Translations under genes and position numbers: made by a program | Part shown: positions 18,663 to 28,475 of the stretch, one piece after another | Position numbering within the stretch: the first letter of the stretch is position 1 | Layout of the letters: each line of letters opens with the position of its first letter | The notes under the pieces: generated by a model | Database searches by the model: none | Seen by the model: only the letters and a program-made list of their open reading frames with translations | Told to the model about the DNA's origin: nothing | Source: Rhizobium viscosum | GTDB taxonomy: Bacteria; Pseudomonadota; Alphaproteobacteria; Rhizobiales; Rhizobiaceae | Assembly (NCBI RefSeq): GCF_014873945.1 | Contig: NZ_JADBEC010000001.1 | Coordinates: 1,240,001 to 1,304,000, forward strand | Direction: 5' to 3' | Length of the DNA stretch: 64,000 nucleotides

Positions 18663-21212
18663 ATGCGCAATTCACCATGGCTGGTGTTCACCTATACGGT
18701 GATCATCGTGCTCGGCCTGTTGATCGCCCTGCCGAACGCGCTGCCGCAGAGCGTGCTGCAGCGCATCCCTTCCTGGCTGCCGCACAGCCAGGTCTCCCTC
18801 GGCCTCGACCTTCGCGGCGGCTCGCATCTCGTGCTTGAGGTGGACGAAGCCGACCTCACGAAGGAGCGCCTGAATTCGCTGCTGCAGGACACACGCCGCG
18901 TGCTGCGCGAAAAGAACATCCAGCCGAAGTCGGTTGTCCGCAACAATAACAACATCGTTGTTTCGCTCGCCGACCCGTCGCAGAGCGATGCGGCCGTCAC
19001 CCAGCTTCGCACGCTCGGCAATGTGATCTCCAGCGGCATCAGCGCCGGCCAGTCGGACCTTGCGGTCACGGCCGACGGCGGCAACATCACCATCGGCTTC
19101 TCGCCGGCCGGTATTGCAACCAATGTCGACAATGCGGTCACGCAGAGCCTTGAAGTCATCCGCCAGCGCGTCGACCAGGTCGGCGTTGCCGAGCCGACGA
19201 TCCAGCGCATCGGCGCCAACCGCATTCTCGTCCAGCTTCCGGGCGCGCAGGATCCGTCCCGCCTCCGTGAACTTCTCGGCTCCACCGCCAAGATGTCCTT
19301 CCACATGCTCGCCCCGAACGGCCAGGCCGGCCCGGGCGTCACGATCATGAAGGACGACGAGGGTAACTCCTATCCTGTTCTCGACCGCGTCGAAATTTCC
19401 GGCGACCGCCTCTCGGATGCCCGCGTCAGCTTCGACCAGAACCAGCAGCCGGTCGTCACCTTCCGCTTCGACAGCGCCGGTGCAACCCGCTTTGCCGATA
19501 TTACACGTCAGAACGTCGGCAACCCCTTCGCGATCGTCCTCGACGATAAGGTGCTGAGCGCGCCCGTCATCCGCGAGCCGATCACTGGTGGTTCGGGCCA
19601 GATCTCCGGCAACTTCACCACCGACAGCGCCAACACGCTGGCGGCCATGCTGCGTGCCGGCGCCCTGCCCGCCAAGCTGACCGTGATCGAAGAACGCACC
19701 GTCGGCGCCGACCTCGGCGCGGATGCGATCCGCATGGGCCTCTATGCTGGCGTGGTCGGCTTCGTGCTCGTCGCCGCCTTCATCTTCGTGCTCTACGGTA
19801 CCTGGGGCATTCTCGCCAATATCGCGCTTCTCATCCACACGATCCTGACCTTCTCGGCGCTGACACTTGTCGGCGCGACCCTGACGCTGCCCGGCATCGC
19901 CGGCGTCGTGCTCGGCATCGGCCTTGCGGTCGACGCGAACGTCCTGATCAACGAGCGCATCCGTGAAGAAACGCGTAAGGGCAAGAGTGCCTTTGCGGCG
20001 ATCGATACCGGCTTCCGCCGCGCCTACTCGACCATTATCGACGGTAACATGACGGCGCTGATCGCTGCCGCCATCCTATTCTGGTTCGGCTCCGGCCCGG
20101 TTCGCGGCTTTGCCGTGACCATGGCGCTCGGCCTGATCATCTCGATGTTCACCTCGGTCGCCTTCGTGCGCGTCACGATGATCGAGATCACCCGTCGCCG
20201 GAAGATGAAGGTCCTGAATATCAAGCCGCTGATCCCCTTCAGCCCCTACGACAAGCATATCCAATTCATGAAGGCGCGCTTCTTCGGCGTAACCGTCTCC
20301 GCGCTGCTGTCGGTCGCTTCGATCGCCCTCTTCATCTATCCGGGCCTCAACTACGGCGTTGACTTCCGTGGCGGTATCCAGATGTCGGTGAAGACGCAGG
20401 ACGCTGCCGATCTCGGCCGCTTCCGTGAAGGTCTGAACGGCCTTGGCATCGGCGAAGTTGCGCTGCAGTCCTTCGGCGACAACAAGACCATGCTGGTGCG
20501 CGCACAGCGCCAGGAGGGTGGTGAAGAGGCGCAGACCGCAGCCGTCACCAAGCTCAAGGCCGAGATCGTCAAGATCGACCCGTCGGCGACCGTGACCGGT
20601 ACCGACGTCATCGGTCCGAAGGTTTCCGGCGAGCTTGCCTGGGCCGGTATCCTGTCGGTCGTCATCGCCAGCCTCGCGATGCTGTTCTACATCTGGTACC
20701 GCTTCGAATGGCCGTTCGCGGTCGGCGCTATCGTCACCCTCATACTCGACGTGACCAAAGCGATCGGCTTCTTCGCGCTGACGGGGCTCGACTTCAACCT
20801 GACGGCCATCGCGGCGATCCTGACGCTGGTCGGTTATTCGGTGAACGACAAGGTCGTCGTCTACGACCGCATGCGTGAAAACATGCGTCTCTACAAGTCA
20901 ATGCCGCTGCGCGAAATCATCGACAAGTCAATCAACGAGACGCTGGCTCGAAGCCTCTACACCAATGCGACGGCCTTTCTCTCGCTGTTGCCGATGGCGA
21001 TCTGGGGCGGCAGCGCGGTCGAGAGCTTCGCTATTCCGATGGCATTCGGCATTCTCGTTGCCGCAGCATCCTCGATCTTCATCGCGGCACCGATCCTGCT
21101 CTTCCTCGGCGACTGGCGCCGCCGCCACGCCAAGGCAGCCGCAGCTTCGAACGATGCAGCCGTGGAAATCATTCCGCCGGATGCAGGTCAGCCGCGCAAG
21201 ACCGCAGGCTGA
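18663..21212 (+). CDS. secDF: SecDF, fused protein translocase accessory subunit
   Basis: An 849-residue fusion of SecD and SecF, which use the proton gradient to complete Sec-dependent export. The SecD half has VSLGLDLRGGSHLVLEVD near the N-terminus, a periplasmic P1 domain and VVLGIGLAVDANVLINERIREE. The SecF half starts near residue 540 with a second first-helix, GVDFRGGIQM, and AAILTLVGYSVNDKVVVYDRMREN. The start ATG follows AAGGA. Fusion of the two is common in some bacteria, including rhizobia. A strong terminator follows. Confidence 0.96.
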   Translation: MRNSPWLVFTYTVIIVLGLLIALPNALPQSVLQRIPSWLPHSQVSLGLDLRGGSHLVLEVDEADLTKERLNSLLQDTRRVLREKNIQPKSVVRNNNNIVVSLADPSQSDAAVTQLRTLGNVISSGISAGQSDLAVTADGGNITIGFSPAGIATNVDNAVTQSLEVIRQRVDQVGVAEPTIQRIGANRILVQLPGAQDPSRLRELLGSTAKMSFHMLAPNGQAGPGVTIMKDDEGNSYPVLDRVEISGDRLSDARVSFDQNQQPVVTFRFDSAGATRFADITRQNVGNPFAIVLDDKVLSAPVIREPITGGSGQISGNFTTDSANTLAAMLRAGALPAKLTVIEERTVGADLGADAIRMGLYAGVVGFVLVAAFIFVLYGTWGILANIALLIHTILTFSALTLVGATLTLPGIAGVVLGIGLAVDANVLINERIREETRKGKSAFAAIDTGFRRAYSTIIDGNMTALIAAAILFWFGSGPVRGFAVTMALGLIISMFTSVAFVRVTMIEITRRRKMKVLNIKPLIPFSPYDKHIQFMKARFFGVTVSALLSVASIALFIYPGLNYGVDFRGGIQMSVKTQDAADLGRFREGLNGLGIGEVALQSFGDNKTMLVRAQRQEGGEEAQTAAVTKLKAEIVKIDPSATVTGTDVIGPKVSGELAWAGILSVVIASLAMLFYIWYRFEWPFAVGAIVTLILDVTKAIGFFALTGLDFNLTAIAAILTLVGYSVNDKVVVYDRMRENMRLYKSMPLREIIDKSINETLARSLYTNATAFLSLLPMAIWGGSAVESFAIPMAFGILVAAASSIFIAAPILLFLGDWRRRHAKAAAASNDAAVEIIPPDAGQPRKTAG

Positions 21213-21238
21213 ACCGTCGATATTTAAGGTGGGCTTGG

Positions 21239-21276
21239 AGAGGGCGCCGGTTGCACAGCCGGCGCCCTCTTTCTAT
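21239..21276 (+). terminator. Rho-independent terminator after secDF
   Basis: A perfect 12-base GC-rich stem (21239-21250 with 21259-21270) has an 8-base loop and is followed by TTTCTAT, 27 bases after the secDF stop. Confidence 0.88.
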
Positions 21277-21308
21277 GTTAAATTCAAAGAGATCGGGAGC
21301 ACAGCCAC

Positions 21309-22025
21309 ATGTCTTCCAACCCGACGGCGAAAAAGCCGGAAACCGGTTCCACCGAGGATCAGGAGGAGCGTATCAAACGCTTCCTCGCGACCGCCTCGCA
21401 CGACCTGCAATCGCCGCTCCGCCATATCGCCATGTATGCGGAAATGCTGCTCGACGATCTGGAGCCGACGCTCGACAGTGAACAGCTGCAGAGCCTCAGG
21501 ATGATTATGGACAAGGCCCAGACGGCGCAGCGGCTGACCAAGGCATTGATGAGCCTTGCGGGAACGACGCCGCAGATCACCATCGGCGAGGTGCGCCTCA
21601 CCGATGTCGCGCAAGAGGCCTGGAAGCAGTCGCTGGAGGAATTTCCAGTGAGCGGCGCAACACTTGATGCGGACAATCTGCCTCTCATCCGCAGCGATGC
21701 CGCACTTCTGACCATTGTTCTGAGGCACCTCTTCTCAAATGCGCTGACATATCATGGCGCTGCAGCGCCGCATGTCACCCTGACAGCCACACGGGAAGGT
21801 GCGGATTGGCGCATCATCATTGCCGACAATGGCTGCGGCATCGAACCTGCCTACCGGGAGAAGATCTTCGATGCCTTCTGGAAGCTGCCGAAAGCCGGCA
21901 GCGTGCCAGGGCCGGGGCTTGGCTTGACGACCACGCGGGACCTGCTCGGCGCGTTCGGCGGCGACATCAGGCTCGACCATTCCGATGAGAGCGGCAGCCG
22001 CTTTGCGATCCGCCTGCCGGCTTAG
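21309..22025 (+). CDS. Sensorless histidine kinase
   Basis: A 238-residue soluble kinase made only of a HisKA domain (His31 in TASHDLQSPLR) and an ATPase domain (N box LRHLFSNALTYHG, G1 IADNGCGIEP, G2 GPGLGLTTTR). No sensor or membrane part precedes the kinase core. It faces the receiver at 22036-22494 tail to tail, and the two may form a pair. The phosphodonor sequence resembles the kinases at 24-28 kb, a phytochrome-like kinase class. Confidence 0.85.
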   Translation: MSSNPTAKKPETGSTEDQEERIKRFLATASHDLQSPLRHIAMYAEMLLDDLEPTLDSEQLQSLRMIMDKAQTAQRLTKALMSLAGTTPQITIGEVRLTDVAQEAWKQSLEEFPVSGATLDADNLPLIRSDAALLTIVLRHLFSNALTYHGAAAPHVTLTATREGADWRIIIADNGCGIEPAYREKIFDAFWKLPKAGSVPGPGLGLTTTRDLLGAFGGDIRLDHSDESGSRFAIRLPA

Positions 22026-22035
22026 AGCGTCCTAG

Positions 22036-22494
22036 TCAGATGCTGTAGTCATCCTTCCAGAAATCCGGAACATCATAGGTTACGTATTCTCGAATGATGT
22101 GCTGTAGCGTCTGGACGTCGATCTCATCTTTGCCGATGCGGAAATCGACACCGTAATCCGGGAATTCCTGGAAATAGTTACCTGATATATCGGTCGAGAC
22201 GACACCGATCGGGCCGGTATAGCCGATGCCCCTGAGTTCAGGCACGGTCTCGCGAAAATCCGCATTCGGCAACAGGCGGTTGTCGAGAAGGATGAGATCG
22301 AAGCGAGCGGCCTTTATCTTGTCCAGCGCATCGCCGATCGATTGAGAATATTCGATATCGACACGTGGTTCGGAGAGATCGGCGATCTTCTTTTTGAGCG
22401 AACGGAATTCGATAAACTCGTCATCGACGAACAATACCTTTACCGCATTCCTGCGCGTTGCTTCCGCACTCATCGTTTCAGCTTTCCCCGACAT
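22036..22494 (-). CDS. Stand-alone receiver-domain response regulator
   Basis: A 152-residue receiver with VLFVDDEFIEF, phosphoacceptor in DLILLDNRLLP and a Thr/Ser switch in GVVSTDIS; the Lys near the end lies in FRIGKDEID. No output domain. It starts 9 bases after the LuxR gene stop on the same strand, suggesting one transcript. The divergence of the motif around the phosphoacceptor (NRLLPNAD) is somewhat unusual. Confidence 0.85.
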   Translation of the reverse strand: MSGKAETMSAEATRRNAVKVLFVDDEFIEFRSLKKKIADLSEPRVDIEYSQSIGDALDKIKAARFDLILLDNRLLPNADFRETVPELRGIGYTGPIGVVSTDISGNYFQEFPDYGVDFRIGKDEIDVQTLQHIIREYVTYDVPDFWKDDYSI

Positions 22495-22503
22495 GAAACC
22501 AGC

Positions 22504-23208
22504 TCACGAAACCAGACCGTTTCGCAACGCAATCGCCACCATATGAACGCGGTTGACGGCATCAAGCTTCCTGACTGCGGCCGTGATATGGGAATTGACT
22601 GTGTGTTCCGAAAGGCCAAGGATAATGGCAATCTCCGCAGAGGTCTTGCCTTCGCTCGTCCATTTGACGATTTCGGTTTCGCGCTGCGTGAGCCGACCGG
22701 ATATTTCCTGCGTCAGGATTTCCTCATAGAGCTTGTCGAAGATGCGCATCGCATCGAGCAGAATATCGGCCACCTCGCCCTGGTCCGGCTCCTGACGCTG
22801 GCCGCTGAGCACTAGGCAGTAGCGACGTCCTTCCGGCGTAAACAGTGGAATGAAAAGGAATGTGTTGCCGCTGAATTCATTGAAGACGAGGTCTGACGGG
22901 TAGCCTTCTAACGCTGCACTTTTTCCATGCACTGGCGTCGTCAAAAACTGCGCCGTCCGTGCCTTGGCAGTTCCGAGCGCTTCCTTGAGAGTCTTGACAA
23001 AGAGGCTCATGCGTCGTTCGGCGACATTGGTAATGACGACATCACGTTCGCTGAAAGGAGTTGCAGCCTCCGAGATGCGCGCCAGGGTAAAATTGTCGAA
23101 ATCGTAATGCTGTGCGGCCGCCTTCAGGAGGCGAAAAAAATCCGTGCGATTGATAGCCCGGCTAAGTTCCGGACCGGCATGAAAGGGAACTGCGGCAGCA
23201 CTGGTCAT
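22504..23208 (-). CDS. LuxR-family transcriptional regulator
   Basis: A 234-residue protein with an N-terminal autoinducer-binding-like domain and a clear C-terminal HTH (RLTQRETEIVKWTSEGKTS, then AEIAIILGLSEHTVNSHI). The ATG at 23208 is preceded by GGGTGGG; a GTG lies 6 bases upstream. No luxI-type synthase is nearby, so it would be an orphan (solo) regulator. It resembles VisN/VisR in layout. Confidence 0.88.
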   Translation of the reverse strand: MTSAAAVPFHAGPELSRAINRTDFFRLLKAAAQHYDFDNFTLARISEAATPFSERDVVITNVAERRMSLFVKTLKEALGTAKARTAQFLTTPVHGKSAALEGYPSDLVFNEFSGNTFLFIPLFTPEGRRYCLVLSGQRQEPDQGEVADILLDAMRIFDKLYEEILTQEISGRLTQRETEIVKWTSEGKTSAEIAIILGLSEHTVNSHITAAVRKLDAVNRVHMVAIALRNGLVS

Positions 23209-23662
23209 TCCCACCCTTCCTCCTCCCCAATTCTCATTCCGACGATCCCGAAATCTTGGGATATACGTCTAAAACGCGAACAGCTACAAAAATTGCGAGA
23301 TGGTTGATGACCGATAACGAAATGGGGACTTTCGATATCGCAGGCGGAAACATCTCAACTACAGGTGATGCGTAGGACAGTTTACTCGAATAGTAGCTCT
23401 TACCTAGGTATCCCAATCTCTCCGTATTCAACATCCATGGATGCGGAAGACAGTGCCAGAAGTAAGCGCGGGAGAGCCGGTCGGGCCATTCAGCTAAGGG
23501 GTTGGCTGACGTTCGTGGCGGCGAACAAGGATCGGGCGGCTCTCTCAGTGCTTTTTGGTTTTCTTTTCTCCGGTTGCAGTTTGAAATGCACTGCCAGGCT
23601 TGTCAATTGTGCTTTCCTACAGGCATTTTAAACTTTTGCGCGCATAAATTATGTGCATGCAA
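23209..23662. other. Intergenic region upstream of the LuxR gene
   Basis: About 450 bases with no gene I can support. It includes the perfect palindrome TACCTAGGTA at 23401-23410 and a sequence at 23247-23268 weakly like the 3180/24120 motif. Confidence 0.4.
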
Positions 23663-24034
23663 TCAAAGATTTCTGCCGATCCTGGCAAAGTCCAACGGCT
23701 TCTCCAGGTAGAAATCGGCGCCGGCGGCAAGCGCGCGTTCTCGGTCCTCCACCGCATCCGAACCGCTGCAGACGCCGAGCTGCATGGCGGAAAAGCGATC
23801 ATCCTGTCGCAGTCGCGCGATCAGACCGCTGCCGCTGTCGAGGGGCATGTAGAGATCGGCGATCAGTATATCCGGAACGCCTTCGCCTCGTTCCAGACGC
23901 TCCTCAAGCGCCTCGATTGCAGCTTGTGCGGTGGAAAAGCAGAATAGATCAACATCTACCTGTTGTTTCTTTCGGATATATTCGAGATAGAAGAGGTCAT
24001 CTCCGCTATCGTCGACGTAAAACAAGATCGACAT
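23663..24034 (-). CDS. Stand-alone receiver-domain response regulator
   Basis: A 123-residue receiver starting MSILFYVDDSGDD, with phosphoacceptor in ILIADLYMPLDSGSG and Lys in FYLEKPLDF. No output domain. The ATG at 24034 is the natural domain start (another lies four codons upstream). It is divergent from the sensor kinase at 24232, and the gap between them holds one copy of the 19-base motif. Confidence 0.85.
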   Translation of the reverse strand: MSILFYVDDSGDDLFYLEYIRKKQQVDVDLFCFSTAQAAIEALEERLERGEGVPDILIADLYMPLDSGSGLIARLRQDDRFSAMQLGVCSGSDAVEDRERALAAGADFYLEKPLDFARIGRNL

Positions 24035-24119
24035 CTGGCACCGCAATCCGGATATTGTTTCTGATGTTCTGCACTGTCCTTCACTGAGACATTAACGCCA
24101 CTTCACTAAGATTCGATAT

Positions 24120-24138
24120 CGACCTTTGGGGATTTACT
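24120..24138. promoter_or_regulatory. Candidate regulatory motif shared with visN upstream region
   Basis: 17 of 19 bases are identical to 3180-3198, with TGGGGATTTACT exact. It is 86 bases upstream of the receiver start and 94 bases upstream of the kinase start, between divergent genes. Confidence 0.35.
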
Positions 24139-24231
24139 ATCGAAAAAGCATGTTTTGCCAAACAATCTGCCTATTGAGTATTCGGCGATTTCGGAAAAGA
24201 TGGCTCGCCAACAAGACATGGCGGAGAGGTG

Positions 24232-26379
24232 ATGCAGGTGCGGGATACTGCTACATCAGGACGAGACGGGGCGGAGGGCGGTCGCTACCGCATGGTCGCG
24301 CTTGTCATCGGCTACCTGCTGGTCCTGCTCGGCCTAACGGCGCTGACCGGGTGGCTGCTGGAGGTCGAAATCATCATCTCGATCGTGCCCGGCTTTCCGT
24401 CCATGGCATTCAATACCGCCATCTGCTTCGTGCTGTCGGGTATCGGGCTTGCCACGTCGATGGAGACAGGCAAACCTAACCGCATCGTGCCCGTCATTGC
24501 TTGCGGCCTTGCTGCCCTGCTTTCCGCGGTGCGCCTGACAGAGATCATCACGCTCGGCCGAACGATACATAATGTCGATGTGTTCCTGACGCAGTTTTTC
24601 ATCTCTCCAAGTTTTGTCGAACAGATCGGCGGCGGCATGGGGCCGAACACGGCGCTGATCTTCCTGATATCAAATCTTTCCATTCTCTTTACGCTCTATG
24701 GGAAGGAGCTGCACGGCCAGCTCGTGCAGGAACTCACCAGCTATATCGCGATCACGCTCGGCATGATCGCGCTTGCCGGATACGTCACCAATGCAGAACA
24801 GGGATATCGCTGGGGTCCCTATGCCGCGATGGCCCTGCCTACGGCTATCGGTCTGGTGGCTTTCGGTTGCGGGCTTCTTGCCAGATCCTGGTGGATGTTG
24901 CCAACCAACAGAGCACAGATCCCTCTCTGGATACCGGCATCGATCTGTTTTACCGGCGTTATCGTCGATCTCTATACGCCGCTTGGCGTGGCAAACGGTA
25001 TTCTCTATGTCCCGCTCGTGCTGACGGCGCTCTGGTTCGGCAATCGCAACGCACCGATCTTCTTCGCTTTTGTCTGCACCGTCCTGATCCTGCTCGGCTT
25101 CTTCGCCGTCAACCACGCTGAGAACGAATACTGGCGGGAAGCCACCAATCGCTCAATCACGGCGGCGACGCTCTGGCTGATTGCCATTCTCGTCTTCTAT
25201 TTCATGCGCAACAGCCAGCACCTGGAAACCGAACGAATCCGATTCAGCGCGCTGGTGCGCAATACGCCTGACGCCGTAATCGCCATCGACGAAGTGGGGC
25301 GAATCTTGAGCTTCAATCCGGCTGCCGAGAGCATGTTCGGCTATACATCGCAGGAAGCGATCGGCAACAACATCAAGATGCTGATGCCGGAACCCTATCA
25401 TTCCGAACATGACGCCTATCTCGGCAATTACCGGCGGACCGGCGAGGAACGCATCATCGGCACGACGCGTATGGTTTCCGGCCGACGCAGGAACGGCGTG
25501 GTCTTCCCGATCGACCTCTCGGTCAGCGCCGTCGTCGCCGGCTCGGGCAAGACCTTCGTCGGCATCGTGCGCGATATCAGCGAGCGCATGCGGCAAGAAG
25601 AGCGGATGAAGACGACGCTTACCCAGCTTGAGGAATACACAGCGGATCTCGAACGCTCCAACCATGATCTCGATGAGTTCGCCTATATCGCCTCGCATGA
25701 TCTCAAAGAACCGCTGCGCGGCCTGCACAATCATTCGCGTTTTCTGCTCGAAGATTACGAGGAGAAGCTCGATGAAGACGGCGTACGCCGGCTCAATCGG
25801 CTCGTCCGGCTCAGTCAGCGCATGGAAAAGCTTGTCAACGATCTTCTTTATTTCTCACGCATCGGTCGCCAGCAGCTCGCGGTCAAAAGGACCGATATCG
25901 GTTCGATCGTCCGCGACGTCGTCGCTACCATGGAGCTTTTTCTGGAGGAGCGGCATGCGAAGGTCGTCATCGACGGCGTGCTGCCGGAGGTCGTCTGCGA
26001 TGCGCCGCGCCTGACCGAGGTATTCCGCAACCTCGTCACCAATGCCATCAAATACAACGATAAGCCCGTGCCGCTCGTCAGCGTCGGCTATCTGGAACGC
26101 TATGTCGGCAAGGACGGAACGACGGCCCGCAACGTCTTCTACGTGAAAGACAACGGCAAGGGCATACCCCAAGAATTCTACGAGGATATTTTCCGCATTT
26201 TCAAACGGCTCGAAAAATCGCAGGATTCGGAGGACGGCACCGGCGCAGGGCTCACCTTCGTGCGCAAGATCATCGGGCGTCACAATGGTGAGATATGGCT
26301 GGAGTCGGACGTCGGCATCGGCACGACGTTTTATTTTACCCTGGGAAGGAAACGCGAGGGCCAGAATGCTGCTGCGTGA
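24232..26379 (+). CDS. Membrane PAS sensor histidine kinase
   Basis: A 715-residue kinase. Residues ~20-330 contain about eight hydrophobic helices forming a membrane sensor of unrecognised type. A PAS domain follows (FSALVRNTPDAVIAIDEVGRI, with a PAC-like GIVRDISERMRQEE), then a coiled linker, HisKA with His489 in IASHDLKEPLRG, and an ATPase with LVTNAIKYND, VKDNGKGIP and GTGAGLTFVRKI. The ATG at 24232 lies just after GGAGAGGTG. The receiver gene overlaps its end by 14 bases, so the two are translationally linked. Confidence 0.9.
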   Translation: MQVRDTATSGRDGAEGGRYRMVALVIGYLLVLLGLTALTGWLLEVEIIISIVPGFPSMAFNTAICFVLSGIGLATSMETGKPNRIVPVIACGLAALLSAVRLTEIITLGRTIHNVDVFLTQFFISPSFVEQIGGGMGPNTALIFLISNLSILFTLYGKELHGQLVQELTSYIAITLGMIALAGYVTNAEQGYRWGPYAAMALPTAIGLVAFGCGLLARSWWMLPTNRAQIPLWIPASICFTGVIVDLYTPLGVANGILYVPLVLTALWFGNRNAPIFFAFVCTVLILLGFFAVNHAENEYWREATNRSITAATLWLIAILVFYFMRNSQHLETERIRFSALVRNTPDAVIAIDEVGRILSFNPAAESMFGYTSQEAIGNNIKMLMPEPYHSEHDAYLGNYRRTGEERIIGTTRMVSGRRRNGVVFPIDLSVSAVVAGSGKTFVGIVRDISERMRQEERMKTTLTQLEEYTADLERSNHDLDEFAYIASHDLKEPLRGLHNHSRFLLEDYEEKLDEDGVRRLNRLVRLSQRMEKLVNDLLYFSRIGRQQLAVKRTDIGSIVRDVVATMELFLEERHAKVVIDGVLPEVVCDAPRLTEVFRNLVTNAIKYNDKPVPLVSVGYLERYVGKDGTTARNVFYVKDNGKGIPQEFYEDIFRIFKRLEKSQDSEDGTGAGLTFVRKIIGRHNGEIWLESDVGIGTTFYFTLGRKREGQNAAA

Positions 26380-26791
26380 CATGCAACCGATCCTCATCGT
26401 CGAGGATAGCGAGGACGATTTCGAAGCAACGATGCGCGCCTTCAAGCGCACCAATCTGCGCAACCCCATCCGTTGGGCCGCCTCCGGTCAGGAAGCGCTC
26501 GACGTGCTCGCCACGATGGCGCCGAAGCCCGGCCTCATCCTGCTCGACCTCAACATGCCGGGCCTCGACGGGCGCAAGACCCTGGAAGCGATCAAATCCA
26601 ATGCGCATTGGCGCAAGATCCCGGTCGTGATCCTCACGACGTCGGACGACGAGCGCGACATCGAGGGCTGTTACGCGCTCGGCGCCAACACCTATGTACA
26701 GAAGCCTGTCGATCTCGACGGACTGTTCGCCGCCATCCAGCGGCTCAAGGAATACTGGTTCGAAATCGCAATCCTGCCTTTAGAGGGGTGA
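26366..26791 (+). CDS. Receiver-domain response regulator (Rcp1-like)
   Basis: A 141-residue stand-alone receiver with IVEDSEDDFEATMRAF, phosphoacceptor in LILLDLNMPGLDGRK, Thr in VILTTSDDERDI and Lys in YVQKPVDL. This style, with NMPG and DERDI, is typical of receivers paired with phytochrome-type kinases. The ATG at 26366, inside the end of the kinase gene, is preceded by GAGGG at ideal distance; a second ATG at 26381 is possible. Confidence 0.9.
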   Translation: MLLRDMQPILIVEDSEDDFEATMRAFKRTNLRNPIRWAASGQEALDVLATMAPKPGLILLDLNMPGLDGRKTLEAIKSNAHWRKIPVVILTTSDDERDIEGCYALGANTYVQKPVDLDGLFAAIQRLKEYWFEIAILPLEG

Positions 26792-26794
26792 CGT

Positions 26795-28390
26795 TTGGCG
26801 GAAGAATGCAGCGTTCTCATCATCGACGACAACATAGACGACCGGGAATTTTATCGCCGCATGCTGGCGCGCGTCTCCGGCACGAACTATACGGTCATCG
26901 AGGCCGAGAGCGGTGAAGAGGGCATTGCCCTCAACCACCAGAGGCGCCCGCAGTGCATATTGCTCGATTTTTCGCTTCCCGGCCGTGACGGGCTTGGCGT
27001 GCTCTCGGAAATCCTCGCCCAGGATGCTGCCGCCAATGTGGTGATGCTGACTGGCCAGGGCAACGAGACTGTTGCCGTCGAGGTCATGAAGGGCGGCGCG
27101 CGTGACTACCTCACCAAGGACGCGCTATCGCCCGAGACCCTGCATCGCTGCATCCAGAACGCGCTGATGCATGGCGCGCTGGAGGCAAAGCTCGAGCAGA
27201 AGCGGCAGTCGCTCGAAATCTTCACCCGAGCCATGGCGCATGATCTCAAAGAGCCGCTGCGCACAATCAAGTCCTTCAGCCGCATCCTGCACGGCTCGGC
27301 CGAATTGCCGGCCGAAGACCGCGAGCTTCTCGATTATATCCTGAGCGCCGCCGACCACATGGAAGATCTGATCGTCAAGGTCTCGGGCTTCACGAGGCTG
27401 GAGGTTTCGAGCGAGCTCGAGCTGAAGCCGGTCCCGCTGTCGGCCGTGCTCGATCAGGTGGAGCACAATCTGCACCAGCAGATCGAAAGCCGGCAGGCGA
27501 TCATCATCCGCGGGCAGCTGCCGGAGGTGATGGGTGACGCGACGCTGCTGATCCAGCTTTTACAGAACCTCGTCTCCAATGCGATCCGCTATTGTGAGAA
27601 TACCGTTCCGGAGGTGCGCGTTTCGGCCATAGCAGACAGGGGGATATGCCGCCTGACGGTCGCTGACAACGGGCCGGGCATCGACCCTGATCATCGGGAG
27701 CTTATCTTCCAGCCCTTCAAGCGTCTCGTCGGCCGCGGCATCGAAGGCACGGGGCTCGGGCTTGCCATATGCCGTCGCATCGCGCAGCTGCATGGCGGCT
27801 CGATCTGGTGCGAGGCGAAGACCGGAAGGGGTGCGACCTTCCTGCTCGAAGTACCGCTCGCAAAGATATCAGGCGATCAGCCGGTCATCCGCGGGCAGCC
27901 GCAGACGGCAAAAGCATCCGACCATATGACCGAGAGCCGCGGCAGGCTCGCCGAAGTGCTGCTGGTGGAAGACAGCCCGGCGGATATCCAGCTTCTGAAG
28001 ATCAAGTTGATGCGGCGCGAGAAGGTGAATTTCAACCTGCATGTGGCGACCAACGGCCGCGAGGCGATGCGGCTTCTGGAACAGCGCGCCGGCGTTCCGG
28101 ACGAACCCCAGATCGACCTGATGCTGCTCGATATCAACATGCCGATCATGGATGGTTTTGAGGTGCTGAACGCACTCTCAGCCGATCAGCGGCTGAACCG
28201 GATTCCGGTCTGCGTGCTCAGCACGTCAAGCGACGAAAGCGACATGCAACGGGCAAAAGACCTCGGCGCGCTCGCCTATATGGTCAAGCCGCCGACGTTG
28301 CAACAACTCGAAGAAGCATTGGAGGAGGTCGACACGCTGGAGCTCCTGCCGCGCGGTGATGCACTTGTACTTTTTGCGGAACAAAATTAG
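26795..28390 (+). CDS. Hybrid REC-histidine kinase-REC protein
   Basis: 531 residues from a TTG start preceded by GAGGGG. Domain order: receiver (residues ~4-120; VLIIDDNIDD, ILLDFSLPGRDG, LTKDAL), HisKA with His149 in AMAHDLKEPLR, ATPase with LVSNAIRYCE, VADNGPGID and GTGLGLAICRRI, then a second receiver (~388-515; LLVEDSPADIQ, LMLLDINMPIMDGF, VLSTSSDESD, YMVKPPT). No membrane part. It probably takes phosphate in and out of the preceding receiver and kinase, acting as an integrator; that is inference. Confidence 0.9.
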   Translation: MAEECSVLIIDDNIDDREFYRRMLARVSGTNYTVIEAESGEEGIALNHQRRPQCILLDFSLPGRDGLGVLSEILAQDAAANVVMLTGQGNETVAVEVMKGGARDYLTKDALSPETLHRCIQNALMHGALEAKLEQKRQSLEIFTRAMAHDLKEPLRTIKSFSRILHGSAELPAEDRELLDYILSAADHMEDLIVKVSGFTRLEVSSELELKPVPLSAVLDQVEHNLHQQIESRQAIIIRGQLPEVMGDATLLIQLLQNLVSNAIRYCENTVPEVRVSAIADRGICRLTVADNGPGIDPDHRELIFQPFKRLVGRGIEGTGLGLAICRRIAQLHGGSIWCEAKTGRGATFLLEVPLAKISGDQPVIRGQPQTAKASDHMTESRGRLAEVLLVEDSPADIQLLKIKLMRREKVNFNLHVATNGREAMRLLEQRAGVPDEPQIDLMLLDINMPIMDGFEVLNALSADQRLNRIPVCVLSTSSDESDMQRAKDLGALAYMVKPPTLQQLEEALEEVDTLELLPRGDALVLFAEQN

Positions 28391-28475
28391 GGAAAAGGCC
28401 ATTGGCAACGGCATGACGCTAGCAACGACCCTCATACTCTCGCTCCTGGCCTCTTTTCAATTCGGGCTTTCATCC

